Below, one piece after another: positions 1 through 5,390 of a DNA stretch of 6,601 nt (position 1 is the stretch's first letter; each line of letters opens with the position of its first letter). The translations under genes and the position numbers were made by a program. The notes beneath the pieces are model-generated. The model was not told where the DNA came from. It was given only the letters and a program-made list of their open reading frames with translations, and made no database searches. This DNA comes from Candidatus Woesearchaeota archaeon. GTDB lineage: Archaea > Nanobdellota > Nanobdellia > Woesearchaeales > UBA10216. The DNA lies in NCBI GenBank assembly GCA_013331515.1, contig DUGG01000079.1, positions 710 to 7,310 of the forward strand, written 5' to 3'.

Positions 1-1232
1 ACTCCCAGGTTTTCACCCAACTCCGGAAACAGCGGCTTAAGATATTCTGCATGAAGCTCGCATAGCTGGGGCAAGTCAACCTGCCATCCGTAGCTGTCAA
101 TGAATGCAAGCGCCCTTCTCAGTATCACGCGCAGGTTGTATCCGCCAGCGACATTGCTCGGCAGAACGCCATCACCCAAGGCAACAAGAAGGCTCCTTGA
201 GTGTTCAGCAACAGAGTAAAGCGCGGACAACGGCAGGATTTTATTTTTCAATTCCACGGCGGAAATCCCCCCCACCTTTTCCGCAACAGATTCCCATGCC
301 CTATCAACGCTTTCTACCTCATCAATGTTGAGGTAAGAGCTGTATGGCAGGAACCTCTGGAGAAGCTGTGGCTCCACCTTAATGCCTGTCACATCCTGCA
401 GCTTCTTCACAACAGTCGGGAAGGTTGTTTCATAGCTTGTTGGCGCTGCACCAGTGAACCATGCATTCCTTTCCTGGCCCATTCCCATGTCAAGAACCTT
501 GAGTTTCAACTCCCTTGGCGTGCCGCTGCTGGTGTCGTAAATCATGTAAACCTGGTTTCCCAACTCCAGGCCGCGGCTGAAGTACTCCATGCACGGGCCC
601 ATGTTGCCGCCACCGGCCCAAGCGTCCTCATGGAAAGAAATCTCCTCATTCGGCAGCCCAAGCCCATCCTTTAGCCAGGAGTGAATATCCCTGAAGTAAT
701 CCGCTTGCTTCCATTTTTCAGGAGGCATGAAGGCGTGCTGGCCTATCATCACAAAGCCAGTGTAGTGGGCACCTGTTATGCCGACATTGTCAATGTCATT
801 AAACCGCAAACAAAACTGCGGAACCACAAGAGGGTTGGCCGGCGGTTCCACCTCTCCCGAAACGACATATGGCTGGAAGTCGTAGATTGACGCCTGGACA
901 AAGTCTGTATCGTCACGCCACCTGGCAGCAACAGGGTATCTCCGGATTGGGGTGTAGCCCCTTTTCCTGAAATGCTCCGAGAATTCCTTCCATACCTCTA
1001 TGTAGCCAAGCTTTTTCCTGGCCGGAGTTCCATTGATAAACCTGAAGCCCCCGCTGCAGGCAGGGTCGCCGCACACTTTTGAGTCTGGATGGACTGTCCA
1101 GTAAAATCGGCTGCAGATGCCGCACTGCCGCCTTGAGAATCCTTCTTCCTTAAGGACGGATGTTGCGTAATACTTGTCAGGCTCTTCCGAAGCCTTCTTC
1201 CTGAATTCCTGCTTTATCTCCTTGTCGCTCAT
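1..1232 (-). CDS. alaS: Alanyl-tRNA synthetase, archaeal type, N-terminal part (runs off the left edge)
   Basis: Class II aminoacyl-tRNA synthetase that charges tRNA-Ala in the cytoplasm. The minus frame is open from the ATG at 1232 to the window edge, about 410 codons of an enzyme that usually has about 900, so the editing and C-terminal domains lie outside. The archaeal N-terminal extension is present, with a zinc-finger-like set of cysteines at residues 37, 40, 54 and 59. The core follows: RYPVAARWRDDTDFVQ, a stretch around VGITGAHYTGFVMIGQH, EDAWAGGGNMGPCMEYF, and the class II motif 3 region at about residues 343-373 (EHSRSLLVALGDGVLPSNV, then GGYNLRVILRR). This layout and the cysteine extension match archaeal rather than bacterial AlaRS. 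No Shine-Dalgarno sequence is seen before the ATG. The gene follows the membrane protein gene on the same strand after about 130 bp and may have its own weak TATA box. Identity is very secure. Confidence 0.97.
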   Translation of the reverse strand, partial: MSDKEIKQEFRKKASEEPDKYYATSVLKEEGFSRRQCGICSRFYWTVHPDSKVCGDPACSGGFRFINGTPARKKLGYIEVWKEFSEHFRKRGYTPIRRYPVAARWRDDTDFVQASIYDFQPYVVSGEVEPPANPLVVPQFCLRFNDIDNVGITGAHYTGFVMIGQHAFMPPEKWKQADYFRDIHSWLKDGLGLPNEEISFHEDAWAGGGNMGPCMEYFSRGLELGNQVYMIYDTSSGTPRELKLKVLDMGMGQERNAWFTGAAPTSYETTFPTVVKKLQDVTGIKVEPQLLQRFLPYSSYLNIDEVESVDRAWESVAEKVGGISAVELKNKILPLSALYSVAEHSRSLLVALGDGVLPSNVAGGYNLRVILRRALAFIDSYGWQVDLPQLCELHAEYLKPLFPELGENLG

Positions 1233-1270
1233 TTTGGTTGTGACTTTTGGTTTGTCGCGCTGTTGCCAAG

Positions 1271-1279
1271 ATTAAAATT
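1271..1279 (-). promoter_or_regulatory. Weak TATA-like box upstream of alaS
   Basis: Read on the minus strand the box is AATTTTAAT. It is centred about 43 nt before the alaS ATG, so a transcript started about 26 nt downstream would carry a short leader of some 16 nt. It is less convincing than the other TATA boxes in the window; alaS could also be read through from the upstream genes. Apart from this box nothing stands out in the 130-bp gap 1233-1362. Confidence 0.3.
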
Positions 1280-1362
1280 GTTTCGGCTCCTAGTTGTTAA
1301 TCCGCTCACGGCATCTGCGTTGCTGCTTGAGACCCGTTGGTGGCTATGCGTCCCTGTTCTGG

Positions 1363-2547
1363 TTACTGTTGGTGAAGTGCCCCCGACCGGGTGTCAAATA
1401 TCCTAAAGTTCGCCGTTTCCCCGCTTGAGATGAAGTTGGCCTCAAGGATTTCAAGCTCGCCTGTTTCCTGAAATGTTTTCGTTGTTATCCTGCACTCCTT
1501 GCAGAACACCACAAAACTCGTGTTTGTTTCCAGAATGTAGGCAAGGTAGTCATCTTTTGTCCACGCCCTTTGGTAATGCTGGCCTTCAAAGTAAGGCGAC
1601 AGGGAGGAGACCATCCCCATGACTGGCAGAGAGTATATCCAGCTGCGGCAATCGTCAACCATGCGCACGTTCCCGTCAATCTGCGGAAGCTCGGCATAAC
1701 TTTTCTGGTAATAACAGCTTATGCCTTCCTTCCAGCCCATCTCAAAGGGAACGTAAAGCAGAGGGTAAGCCAGAAGTATGCCTGCAATCACCAACACAAA
1801 TGCACTTTTTAAATTCGCCAGCCTGGCAATCCCCCTGGGCAGCCAGTCTGCAATGAACGGAAAAAGCAGGACGGCAGACCTTATCGTCATGTCCAGCAGG
1901 TTGTCAAGCTCAAAATTGACAGTTCCAGAAAAGAACAGGTACTTCATGACCAGCGCCTGAATTCCAACTATTGCAACGCTGAACAAAAACAAAAGCCACC
2001 TGCCGCTGAAGATTGTCACAAGGTTGCTGACAGCAACATACGGGTGGTTCAGGCCAGCCAGCAGGATTGCGCCATCACCAAGCGGGCTTTTCCTGAAGCG
2101 CCTTATGAGGTAAACGCCAAGGTAGAAGAGAAAAGCAGAAAACAGGTATGGGTAGGAATCCGGCAGCAGGACCTTGACAAAAACAAGGCCATACCAGAAA
2201 AACAGCATGTTCCTGTTCCTGAAGACTGCCAGCGTGACAAGCACAAGCCCGGCGAAAAGTGCGGTTTCAAGCACCTTCACGGACGATTTCTGGAATGCAA
2301 ACCATGCAGCCCCGGAGAGAAGGTGCGAGAATGAACCCACACTGTAAAGCGGCTGGTGACCGCTCAGCATGGTGAAGTCCTCGCTAAGGATGACCTCTTC
2401 CAGCATCATGTGGTTATACAACCACGCCTGATGAATCTGAGTGTAGATGTCCGAGCCAGGCAGGATGAGAACCGCAGCAACAACAACAGACAGTAGAAGG
2501 AGCTGCGGCAAGGTAAGTGCAACCGGCTGCTTTTCTCCCTTCGGCAT
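1363..2547 (-). CDS. Polytopic membrane protein of unknown function, possibly GT-C-like
   Basis: A 394-residue integral membrane protein. Hydrophobic segments lie near residues 11-30, 72-86, 92-109, 113-128, 131-148, 158-180, 184-206, 222-236 and 247-266, followed by a soluble tail of about 125 residues. The tail has four cysteines (278, 300, 349 and 352, the last two as CKEC), which could form disulfides if the tail is outside the cell. The arrangement of many membrane helices plus a C-terminal extracytoplasmic domain recalls GT-C glycosyltransferase-like archaeal proteins, but I see no catalytic motif that proves this, so the function is unassigned. The frame is open up to 2679, but the ATG at 2547 is chosen because a TATA box is centred 25-26 nt before it, and because the extra 44 residues would overlap the C-terminus of the upstream gene and contain no plausible signal. 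A leaderless transcript is inferred. Confidence 0.85.
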   Translation of the reverse strand: MPKGEKQPVALTLPQLLLLSVVVAAVLILPGSDIYTQIHQAWLYNHMMLEEVILSEDFTMLSGHQPLYSVGSFSHLLSGAAWFAFQKSSVKVLETALFAGLVLVTLAVFRNRNMLFFWYGLVFVKVLLPDSYPYLFSAFLFYLGVYLIRRFRKSPLGDGAILLAGLNHPYVAVSNLVTIFSGRWLLFLFSVAIVGIQALVMKYLFFSGTVNFELDNLLDMTIRSAVLLFPFIADWLPRGIARLANLKSAFVLVIAGILLAYPLLYVPFEMGWKEGISCYYQKSYAELPQIDGNVRMVDDCRSWIYSLPVMGMVSSLSPYFEGQHYQRAWTKDDYLAYILETNTSFVVFCKECRITTKTFQETGELEILEANFISSGETANFRIFDTRSGALHQQ

Positions 2548-2567
2548 ACTGCCGTAAATACCCGCTG

Positions 2568-2578
2568 CATATTTAAGC
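2568..2578 (-). promoter_or_regulatory. TATA box for the membrane protein gene, overlapping the upstream stop codon
   Basis: The minus strand reads GCTTAAATATG, centred about 26 nt before the ATG at 2547, which is the spacing of an archaeal TATA box on a leaderless transcript. The TAA stop codon of the upstream gene (2573-2575) lies inside the box. The same 11 nt occur upstream of the next gene at 3774-3784. Confidence 0.65.
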
Positions 2579-3751
2579 GTTTGCACGGGTGAACTGGAAA
2601 GATTCAGAGCGCATGCTTCCCCTTGTTGCCAAGCTGCCGGGAGCAGCCACCCAGCACGTTCCCTTGCCCCACCCGCCACTTAAGGGAAATCTGACCTTTT
2701 CAAGGTTCTCCCTTCTGTAGCCACGCTCGCCAGCCACAACATCGTAAGCCCCCCTGGCGTACCCGCCTTTCATGGGAAGCTGGTGCCCAATGGAAAATTC
2801 AAATGAAGTGGTAGGCACTATTATCCCTTCTATGCTGGAAACCTTTGATAAATTGGCCGTTGCGGCTTCAACAGCATCAAATATCCTGTGAACCCAGGCG
2901 TAGTCGTCAAGATATGGCTTCCTGAGACGACTCGGGACAGTATACCCGCCACTTTCATTCCGTTTAACATCCGGAAAAAACGTTGTGGGAAGCTCAAGGT
3001 CCTGCCTCATGCCCCTCACGCTGTCCTTCCTTAGCAGGTCGGTCTGGAGCGATGTAAGTGCAACAAAAGTTTTCCCTTCTGTGCTAGCCCGGGCGATTCT
3101 TCCAAATCCAATAAGGTCGCCGTGCTTGAGCAAACGAAGGTAGGGAGCAATTTCACCGCCCTGTGGGCCGTATGGCCGAAGGTTGATACGAACCTCTCCT
3201 GGAACTTCACCACCCGCTCTTTCAAAGAGCGTTCCTATGGCTGGCTGTTTCAACAGCTCTTCATCCAGCAGCGCATATGCGTTAAGATTATCCCTGCTGC
3301 GGCAATATTCGCTTAGAGACCAAAATAGTGGAGCAGCCAATGAGCGTAATGATGGGAGCTTATCCGCAAATTCTTTGAGTGCATGTCCAAAGGCGCTGTG
3401 CCTGTTAAGGTAGCGTAGTTCCGGATGGCGGTCGAAGAAAGGCCCCAGGATACTCCAGTTGCGGTGCATTGCAGAAAAAGTTTCCTCGAGTTCTGCTTCA
3501 AGTTGACTTCCGGAACCTGATGGCTGATTCCTTAGTAAAGAATTGACAGCCCTGAAAAAATCCGGGAACAACAAGCCGTCCCTGGCTGTGATAGTGTCAA
3601 ACACCACAAGATTGAACAGCAATTCCTTATCACAAGCAGCCGCCTTATAGAGCTGCCACATATCACGGACGCCCCCTGTTATGAGCGCTGGTGCTTCAGG
3701 CACAACGCATTCAAGGTCACTAAGGAGCCAGTCTGCAGCAGCGGTTACCAT
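2573..3751 (-). CDS. Protein of unknown function, soluble, 392 residues
   Basis: I do not recognise this protein. It has no membrane segments and no signal peptide, so it is probably cytoplasmic. The N-terminal two thirds look mostly helical, with a Leu- and Glu-rich stretch around residues 70-165. The C-terminal third is richer in glycine and aromatic residues and holds the motifs that look most likely to be conserved: IIVPTTSFEFSIGHQLP and MKGGYARGAYDVVAGERGY. The gene is full length, with normal coding composition for this region and no frame break. The start at 3751 is supported by a TATA box centred about 28 nt upstream, suggesting a leaderless message. It is transcribed away from tRNA-Gln and towards the membrane protein gene and alaS; its stop codon sits inside the promoter of the former. 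The real-gene call is strong; the function is unknown. Confidence 0.85.
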   Translation of the reverse strand: MVTAAADWLLSDLECVVPEAPALITGGVRDMWQLYKAAACDKELLFNLVVFDTITARDGLLFPDFFRAVNSLLRNQPSGSGSQLEAELEETFSAMHRNWSILGPFFDRHPELRYLNRHSAFGHALKEFADKLPSLRSLAAPLFWSLSEYCRSRDNLNAYALLDEELLKQPAIGTLFERAGGEVPGEVRINLRPYGPQGGEIAPYLRLLKHGDLIGFGRIARASTEGKTFVALTSLQTDLLRKDSVRGMRQDLELPTTFFPDVKRNESGGYTVPSRLRKPYLDDYAWVHRIFDAVEAATANLSKVSSIEGIIVPTTSFEFSIGHQLPMKGGYARGAYDVVAGERGYRRENLEKVRFPLSGGWGKGTCWVAAPGSLATRGSMRSESFQFTRANA

Positions 3752-3773
3752 CTCACTAACGGCAATTTTTTGT

Positions 3774-3784
3774 CATATTTAAGC
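3774..3784 (-). promoter_or_regulatory. TATA box for the unknown-function gene
   Basis: The minus strand reads GCTTAAATATG, preceded by a purine-rich GGGAAG that could act as a BRE. It is centred about 28 nt before the ATG at 3751. It is identical over 11 nt to the promoter at 2568-2578. Confidence 0.7.
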
Positions 3785-3876
3785 CTTCCCATTATTTAGT
3801 TATTTATTAATAGTAAAAAAATGAGAACCGTTTCAGCAAAAAGTCCACTTCCGGCTAATGCCAGCCAAGCCGCAAC

Positions 3877-3885
3877 CTTTAAAAC
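3877..3885 (+). promoter_or_regulatory. TATA box for tRNA-Gln
   Basis: CTTTAAAAC centred 29 nt before the first base of the mature tRNA, so transcription would start at or just before the 5' end. The rest of the divergent spacer 3785-3876 is A+T rich and shows nothing else I can support. Confidence 0.55.
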
Positions 3886-3909
3886 ATCTTCATCCATTCT
3901 TCAACCCAT

Positions 3910-3996
3910 AGCCCCGTAGTGTAGCGGCCAAACACACCAGCCTTTGGGCAATTGGGAAGAAAGCTGGGGACCCCGGTTCGAATCCGGGCGGGGCTA
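3910..3996 (+). tRNA. tRNA-Gln (anticodon UUG) with a 14-nt intron
   Basis: All four arms fold. The acceptor stem pairs AGCCCCG (3910-3916) with CGGGGCT (3989-3995), giving an A1-U72 pair as in archaeal tRNA-Gln, with discriminator A at 3996. The D stem is GTGT (3919-3922) with ACAC (3932-3935). The anticodon stem is CCAGC (3937-3941) with GCTGG (3963-3967). The T arm is CCCGG, TTCGAAT, CCGGG (3972-3988). The anticodon loop is 21 nt instead of 7; removing 3948-3961 leaves CTTTGGA with anticodon TTG at 3944-3946, which reads CAA codons. The CCA tail is not encoded (CTA follows). The intron lies at the common archaeal position 37/38. Confidence 0.95.
3948..3961 (+). other. tRNA intron, 14 nt, position 37/38
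   Basis: The splice sites fit a bulge-helix-bulge. CTTT (3942-3945) pairs with GAAG (3956-3959) as a 4-bp central helix with one G-U pair; the flanking 3-nt bulges are GGG (3946-3948) and AAA (3960-3962). Cutting each bulge between its second and third base, as the archaeal splicing endonuclease does, removes exactly 14 nt and restores a normal 7-nt loop. The distal intron stem is almost absent, so the motif is of the relaxed type. Confidence 0.85.
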
Positions 3997-4008
3997 CTAA
4001 CTCATAAC

Positions 4009-4057
4009 TGATGGCGGAGTGTGATCCGCATCATATCCTTGCTATTCCGTAGCAGGA
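4009..4057 (+). repeat. Two small bulged hairpins downstream of tRNA-Gln
   Basis: Hairpin one: TGAT (4009-4012), bulged G, GCGGA (4014-4018), loop GTGTGA, then TCCGC and ATCA (4025-4033). Hairpin two: TCC (4036-4038), bulged T, TGCTA (4040-4044), loop TTCCG, then TAGCA and GGA (4050-4057). Both have an 8-9 bp stem with one bulge. They lie in the tRNA trailer before a T-run and may be processing or termination elements; no known RNA family is recognised. Confidence 0.45.
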
Positions 4058-4065
4058 CTATTGCC

Positions 4066-4077
4066 TTCTTTTTGTTT
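4066..4077 (+). terminator. T-run, probable terminator of the tRNA-Gln transcript
   Basis: TTCTTTTTGTTT on the plus strand, about 70 nt past the tRNA and 27 nt before the TATA box of the next operon. Archaeal RNA polymerase stops at such T-runs, which would separate the two transcription units. Confidence 0.4.
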
Positions 4078-4103
4078 GAAATTTTTGAACGCCTGTCGAA
4101 AGG

Positions 4104-4111
4104 TTTATATA
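4104..4111 (+). promoter_or_regulatory. TATA box for the nucleotidyltransferase-HEPN operon
   Basis: TTTATATA preceded by the purine run AAAGG and centred about 28 nt before the ATG at 4136. The distance matches the other leaderless promoters here and decides the start codon. The A+T-rich stretch between box and ATG contains no Shine-Dalgarno sequence. Confidence 0.65.
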
Positions 4112-4135
4112 GTTCCATATTATAACGTATGTAAT

Positions 4136-4720
4136 ATGAAGAAATCGCAAAGTAACAAAATAGAACAAACGTTATATATCGAAACCGCTAGGCAACGGAT
4201 AGCTGAAGTTTTGTTTCGGTACCCTAACAAGGAGTTTAGCCTAAGTGATTTGGCGATAGAAGCGCAGGTAAACAAATCTAACATAGGTGCCATTCTGGAT
4301 GACTACCACACAAGTGGCTTTATTGAAATCACAAAATTAAGTAAGATCTGGCGGATAAAGGCCAATCAAGCGAGTTGGTATTTCCAGAGAAGCAAGATAG
4401 TTTACAATCTTGATTTTGTTTATCGGAGCGGCCTGGTGGAATTTCTGGTTGACCATTTTAAGAATCCTAAGGCTGTTGTGTTATTCGGGACTTTCCGATA
4501 TGGCACTGATATTACTACGTCTGATATCGACATTGCGATCGAATCTGCCGAAGTCGAAAATTATGAAATACTCTCTTTGAAGGAATTGGGAGAATTTGAG
4601 AAAGGCATCGGCAAGAAGATTCAGATTCACCTTTTCAATAGGCATGCAGTTGACATTAGTCTATTCAACAACATCGCAAATGGATTTGTATTGAGTGGGT
4701 TTTTGGAGGTTCAAAAATGA
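4136..4720 (+). CDS. Winged-helix/minimal nucleotidyltransferase protein (MntA-like antitoxin candidate)
   Basis: A 194-residue protein with an N-terminal winged helix-turn-helix (about residues 19-75) followed by a DNA polymerase beta-type minimal nucleotidyltransferase domain (about 98-190). The nucleotidyltransferase signature is LFGT followed, ten residues on, by SDIDIAIE: a GSx10DxD motif with Thr119 in place of Ser and metal-binding Asp130 and Asp132. At the place where a third carboxylate may occur the sequence reads KIQIHLF, so that residue is probably missing. In known MntA-HepT pairs the nucleotidyltransferase AMPylates the HEPN toxin and neutralises it; the same role is inferred here. 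The DNA-binding domain suggests that it also represses its own operon. The frame is open from 4061, but the ATG at 4136 is favoured by the TATA box. Its stop codon overlaps the next start (ATGA). The coding sequence is clearly A+T richer than alaS, hinting at transfer. Confidence 0.87.
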   Translation: MKKSQSNKIEQTLYIETARQRIAEVLFRYPNKEFSLSDLAIEAQVNKSNIGAILDDYHTSGFIEITKLSKIWRIKANQASWYFQRSKIVYNLDFVYRSGLVEFLVDHFKNPKAVVLFGTFRYGTDITTSDIDIAIESAEVENYEILSLKELGEFEKGIGKKIQIHLFNRHAVDISLFNNIANGFVLSGFLEVQK

Positions 4721-5151
4721 AAGGAGAAGCGATTGCATCCTTGGTGAAAACGGGAGAGCTTAGGCTAAAGCAGTTGGACAAGGAAAGGGTAAAATCGGCA
4801 ATTGCATTTGCAGAGACAAATGCGCGGGTTGCTAAAACCTTTCCATTAAATGAAGAAAGCGCTACAATCATTTTTTCTGCCGTGTATGAATCTGTGCGCC
4901 AGCTGGGAATGGCGAAATGGTGGCTTCTTGGTTATGATCCGTCCAATCATGGAATAACTCTAGACCTTCTGAAAGAGATGGACATCAAGGATAAGGTTAA
5001 GCTGAATTATTTGGATCGATTCAAAAGCATCAGACATGATGCTCATTACAGGGTGGTAATGGCGTCTCTATCCCAGGCAAAGGAAATAATTGATTTCTGG
5101 GAAACAAGCGGAAAGCAAATACTTGAGATACTAAAGTTGGCTGTTAAGTGA
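4717..5151 (+). CDS. HEPN-domain protein (HepT-like RNase toxin candidate)
   Basis: A 144-residue, mostly helical protein whose layout fits archaeal HEPN proteins. A first long helix region is followed by a segment reading SAVYESVRQLGMAKWWLLGY (54-73), then a histidine-containing loop, and near the C-terminus SIRHDAHYRV (104-113) before two last helices. HEPN RNases use an Arg-x4-6-His pair; here Arg101-x5-His107 fits, while the more prominent Arg106-His110 pair has only three residues between. HepT toxins cleave RNA when not modified by the partner. The gene starts 4 nt inside the upstream gene (ATGA), so translation of the two is probably coupled and the partner is made first. No terminator is obvious directly after the stop; the T-rich stretch near 5168-5190 could serve. 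Toxin activity is inferred from family and context, not shown. Confidence 0.83.
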   Translation: MKGEAIASLVKTGELRLKQLDKERVKSAIAFAETNARVAKTFPLNEESATIIFSAVYESVRQLGMAKWWLLGYDPSNHGITLDLLKEMDIKDKVKLNYLDRFKSIRHDAHYRVVMASLSQAKEIIDFWETSGKQILEILKLAVK

Positions 5152-5194
5152 CTCCAAAAAGATAGCAATTTATTCTCCTTTTATGTATTTTGAA

Positions 5195-5239
5195 GCATTA
5201 AACCTGCTACCAATATAAAAAATCGAACCGGTTTAGTGC
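5195..5239. repeat. 10-bp inverted repeat flanking a TATA box
   Basis: GCATTAAACC (5195-5204) and GGTTTAGTGC (5230-5239) are complementary with one G-U pair, separated by 25 nt that contain the TATA-like sequence at 5214-5222. It could be an operator, or the first of the hairpins that fill this gap. GTTTA (5231-5235) can also pair with TAAAC at 5321-5325, so two folds compete. Confidence 0.5.
5214..5222 (+). promoter_or_regulatory. TATA-like box upstream of the candidate structured RNA
   Basis: TATAAAAAA on the plus strand, centred about 21 nt before the first base of the GCGCTGGTG stem, so transcription would start in or just before that stem. On the other strand the same bases make a six-T run that could terminate a minus-strand transcript; the sequence does not decide between them. 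Confidence 0.4.
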
Positions 5240-5307
5240 GCTGGTGGGGCAAGAACCCTTGCGGGTTGAGCGAAACCCGCAGTGAATTGCCTATCTCACA
5301 CCAGCGC
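5238..5307 (+). ncRNA. Candidate structured small RNA, unknown family
   Basis: Three nested helices form one long hairpin. The outer stem GCGCTGGTG (5238-5246) pairs perfectly with CACCAGCGC (5299-5307). The middle stem GGCAA (5248-5252) pairs with TTGCC (5287-5291). The apical stem TGCGGGTT (5260-5267) pairs perfectly with AACCCGCA (5274-5281), closing a GAGCGA loop. The G+C-rich stems stand out from the A+T-rich flanks, a common sign of archaeal RNA genes. There is no open reading frame worth calling on either strand. I checked tRNA, 5S, SRP and RNase P hallmarks and found none. A TATA-like box lies just upstream and a terminator-like hairpin follows at 5349-5369, which favours plus-strand transcription. 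Expression and ends are inferred. Confidence 0.45.
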
Positions 5308-5348
5308 CTGCTAGAATTCTTAAACTCGTTTTGCCATAAAAGAAAACT

Positions 5349-5369
5349 GGGCGCGTGATGGTCGCGCCC
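5349..5369. terminator. Terminator-like hairpin, usable from both sides
   Basis: GGGCGCG (5349-5355) pairs perfectly with CGCGCCC (5363-5369) around the loop TGATGGT. Plus-strand transcripts then meet TTTCATTTCT; minus-strand transcripts meet AGTTTTCTTTTA. It lies between the convergent HEPN and sodX genes, where a two-way terminator would be expected. Hairpin terminators are not the rule in archaea, so it could also be a structural element of the neighbouring array. Confidence 0.5.
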
Positions 5370-5390
5370 TTTCATTTCTGTCCTTGACTA

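Noticed and set aside
201..890. Plus-strand open frames opposite alaS
   Set aside because: Antisense shadows of an unbroken and clearly recognisable AlaRS frame.
2548..2679. 44-residue N-terminal extension of the membrane protein from the ATG at 2679
   Set aside because: It overlaps the end of the upstream gene, and the TATA box lies downstream of that ATG, so a transcript from this promoter cannot include it.
4001..4060. C/D box guide RNA after tRNA-Gln (CTGATGG resembles a C box)
   Set aside because: No matching D, C' and D' boxes with the right spacing; the hairpins explain the sequence better.
4061..4135. 25-residue extension of the nucleotidyltransferase from the TTG at 4061
   Set aside because: It would span the tRNA terminator T-run and the TATA box at 4104; the start at 4136 fits the promoter spacing.
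5223..5231. Inverted 9-nt match to the T-arm of tRNA-Gln (CCGGTTCGA), as a possible attachment site
   Set aside because: It is inverted rather than direct, short, and resembles the general T-loop consensus, so it is not evidence of integration.
5238..5307. The structured element as a known RNA (5S, SRP, RNase P, tRNA or H/ACA guide)
   Set aside because: None of the conserved loops or boxes of these families is present. The internal loop around GTGAA was considered as a kink-turn, but the G-A pairs do not align properly.
5181..5375. 64-codon minus-strand open frame in the gap
   Set aside because: It runs through the structured hairpins, has no start signals, and its peptide shows no protein-like pattern.
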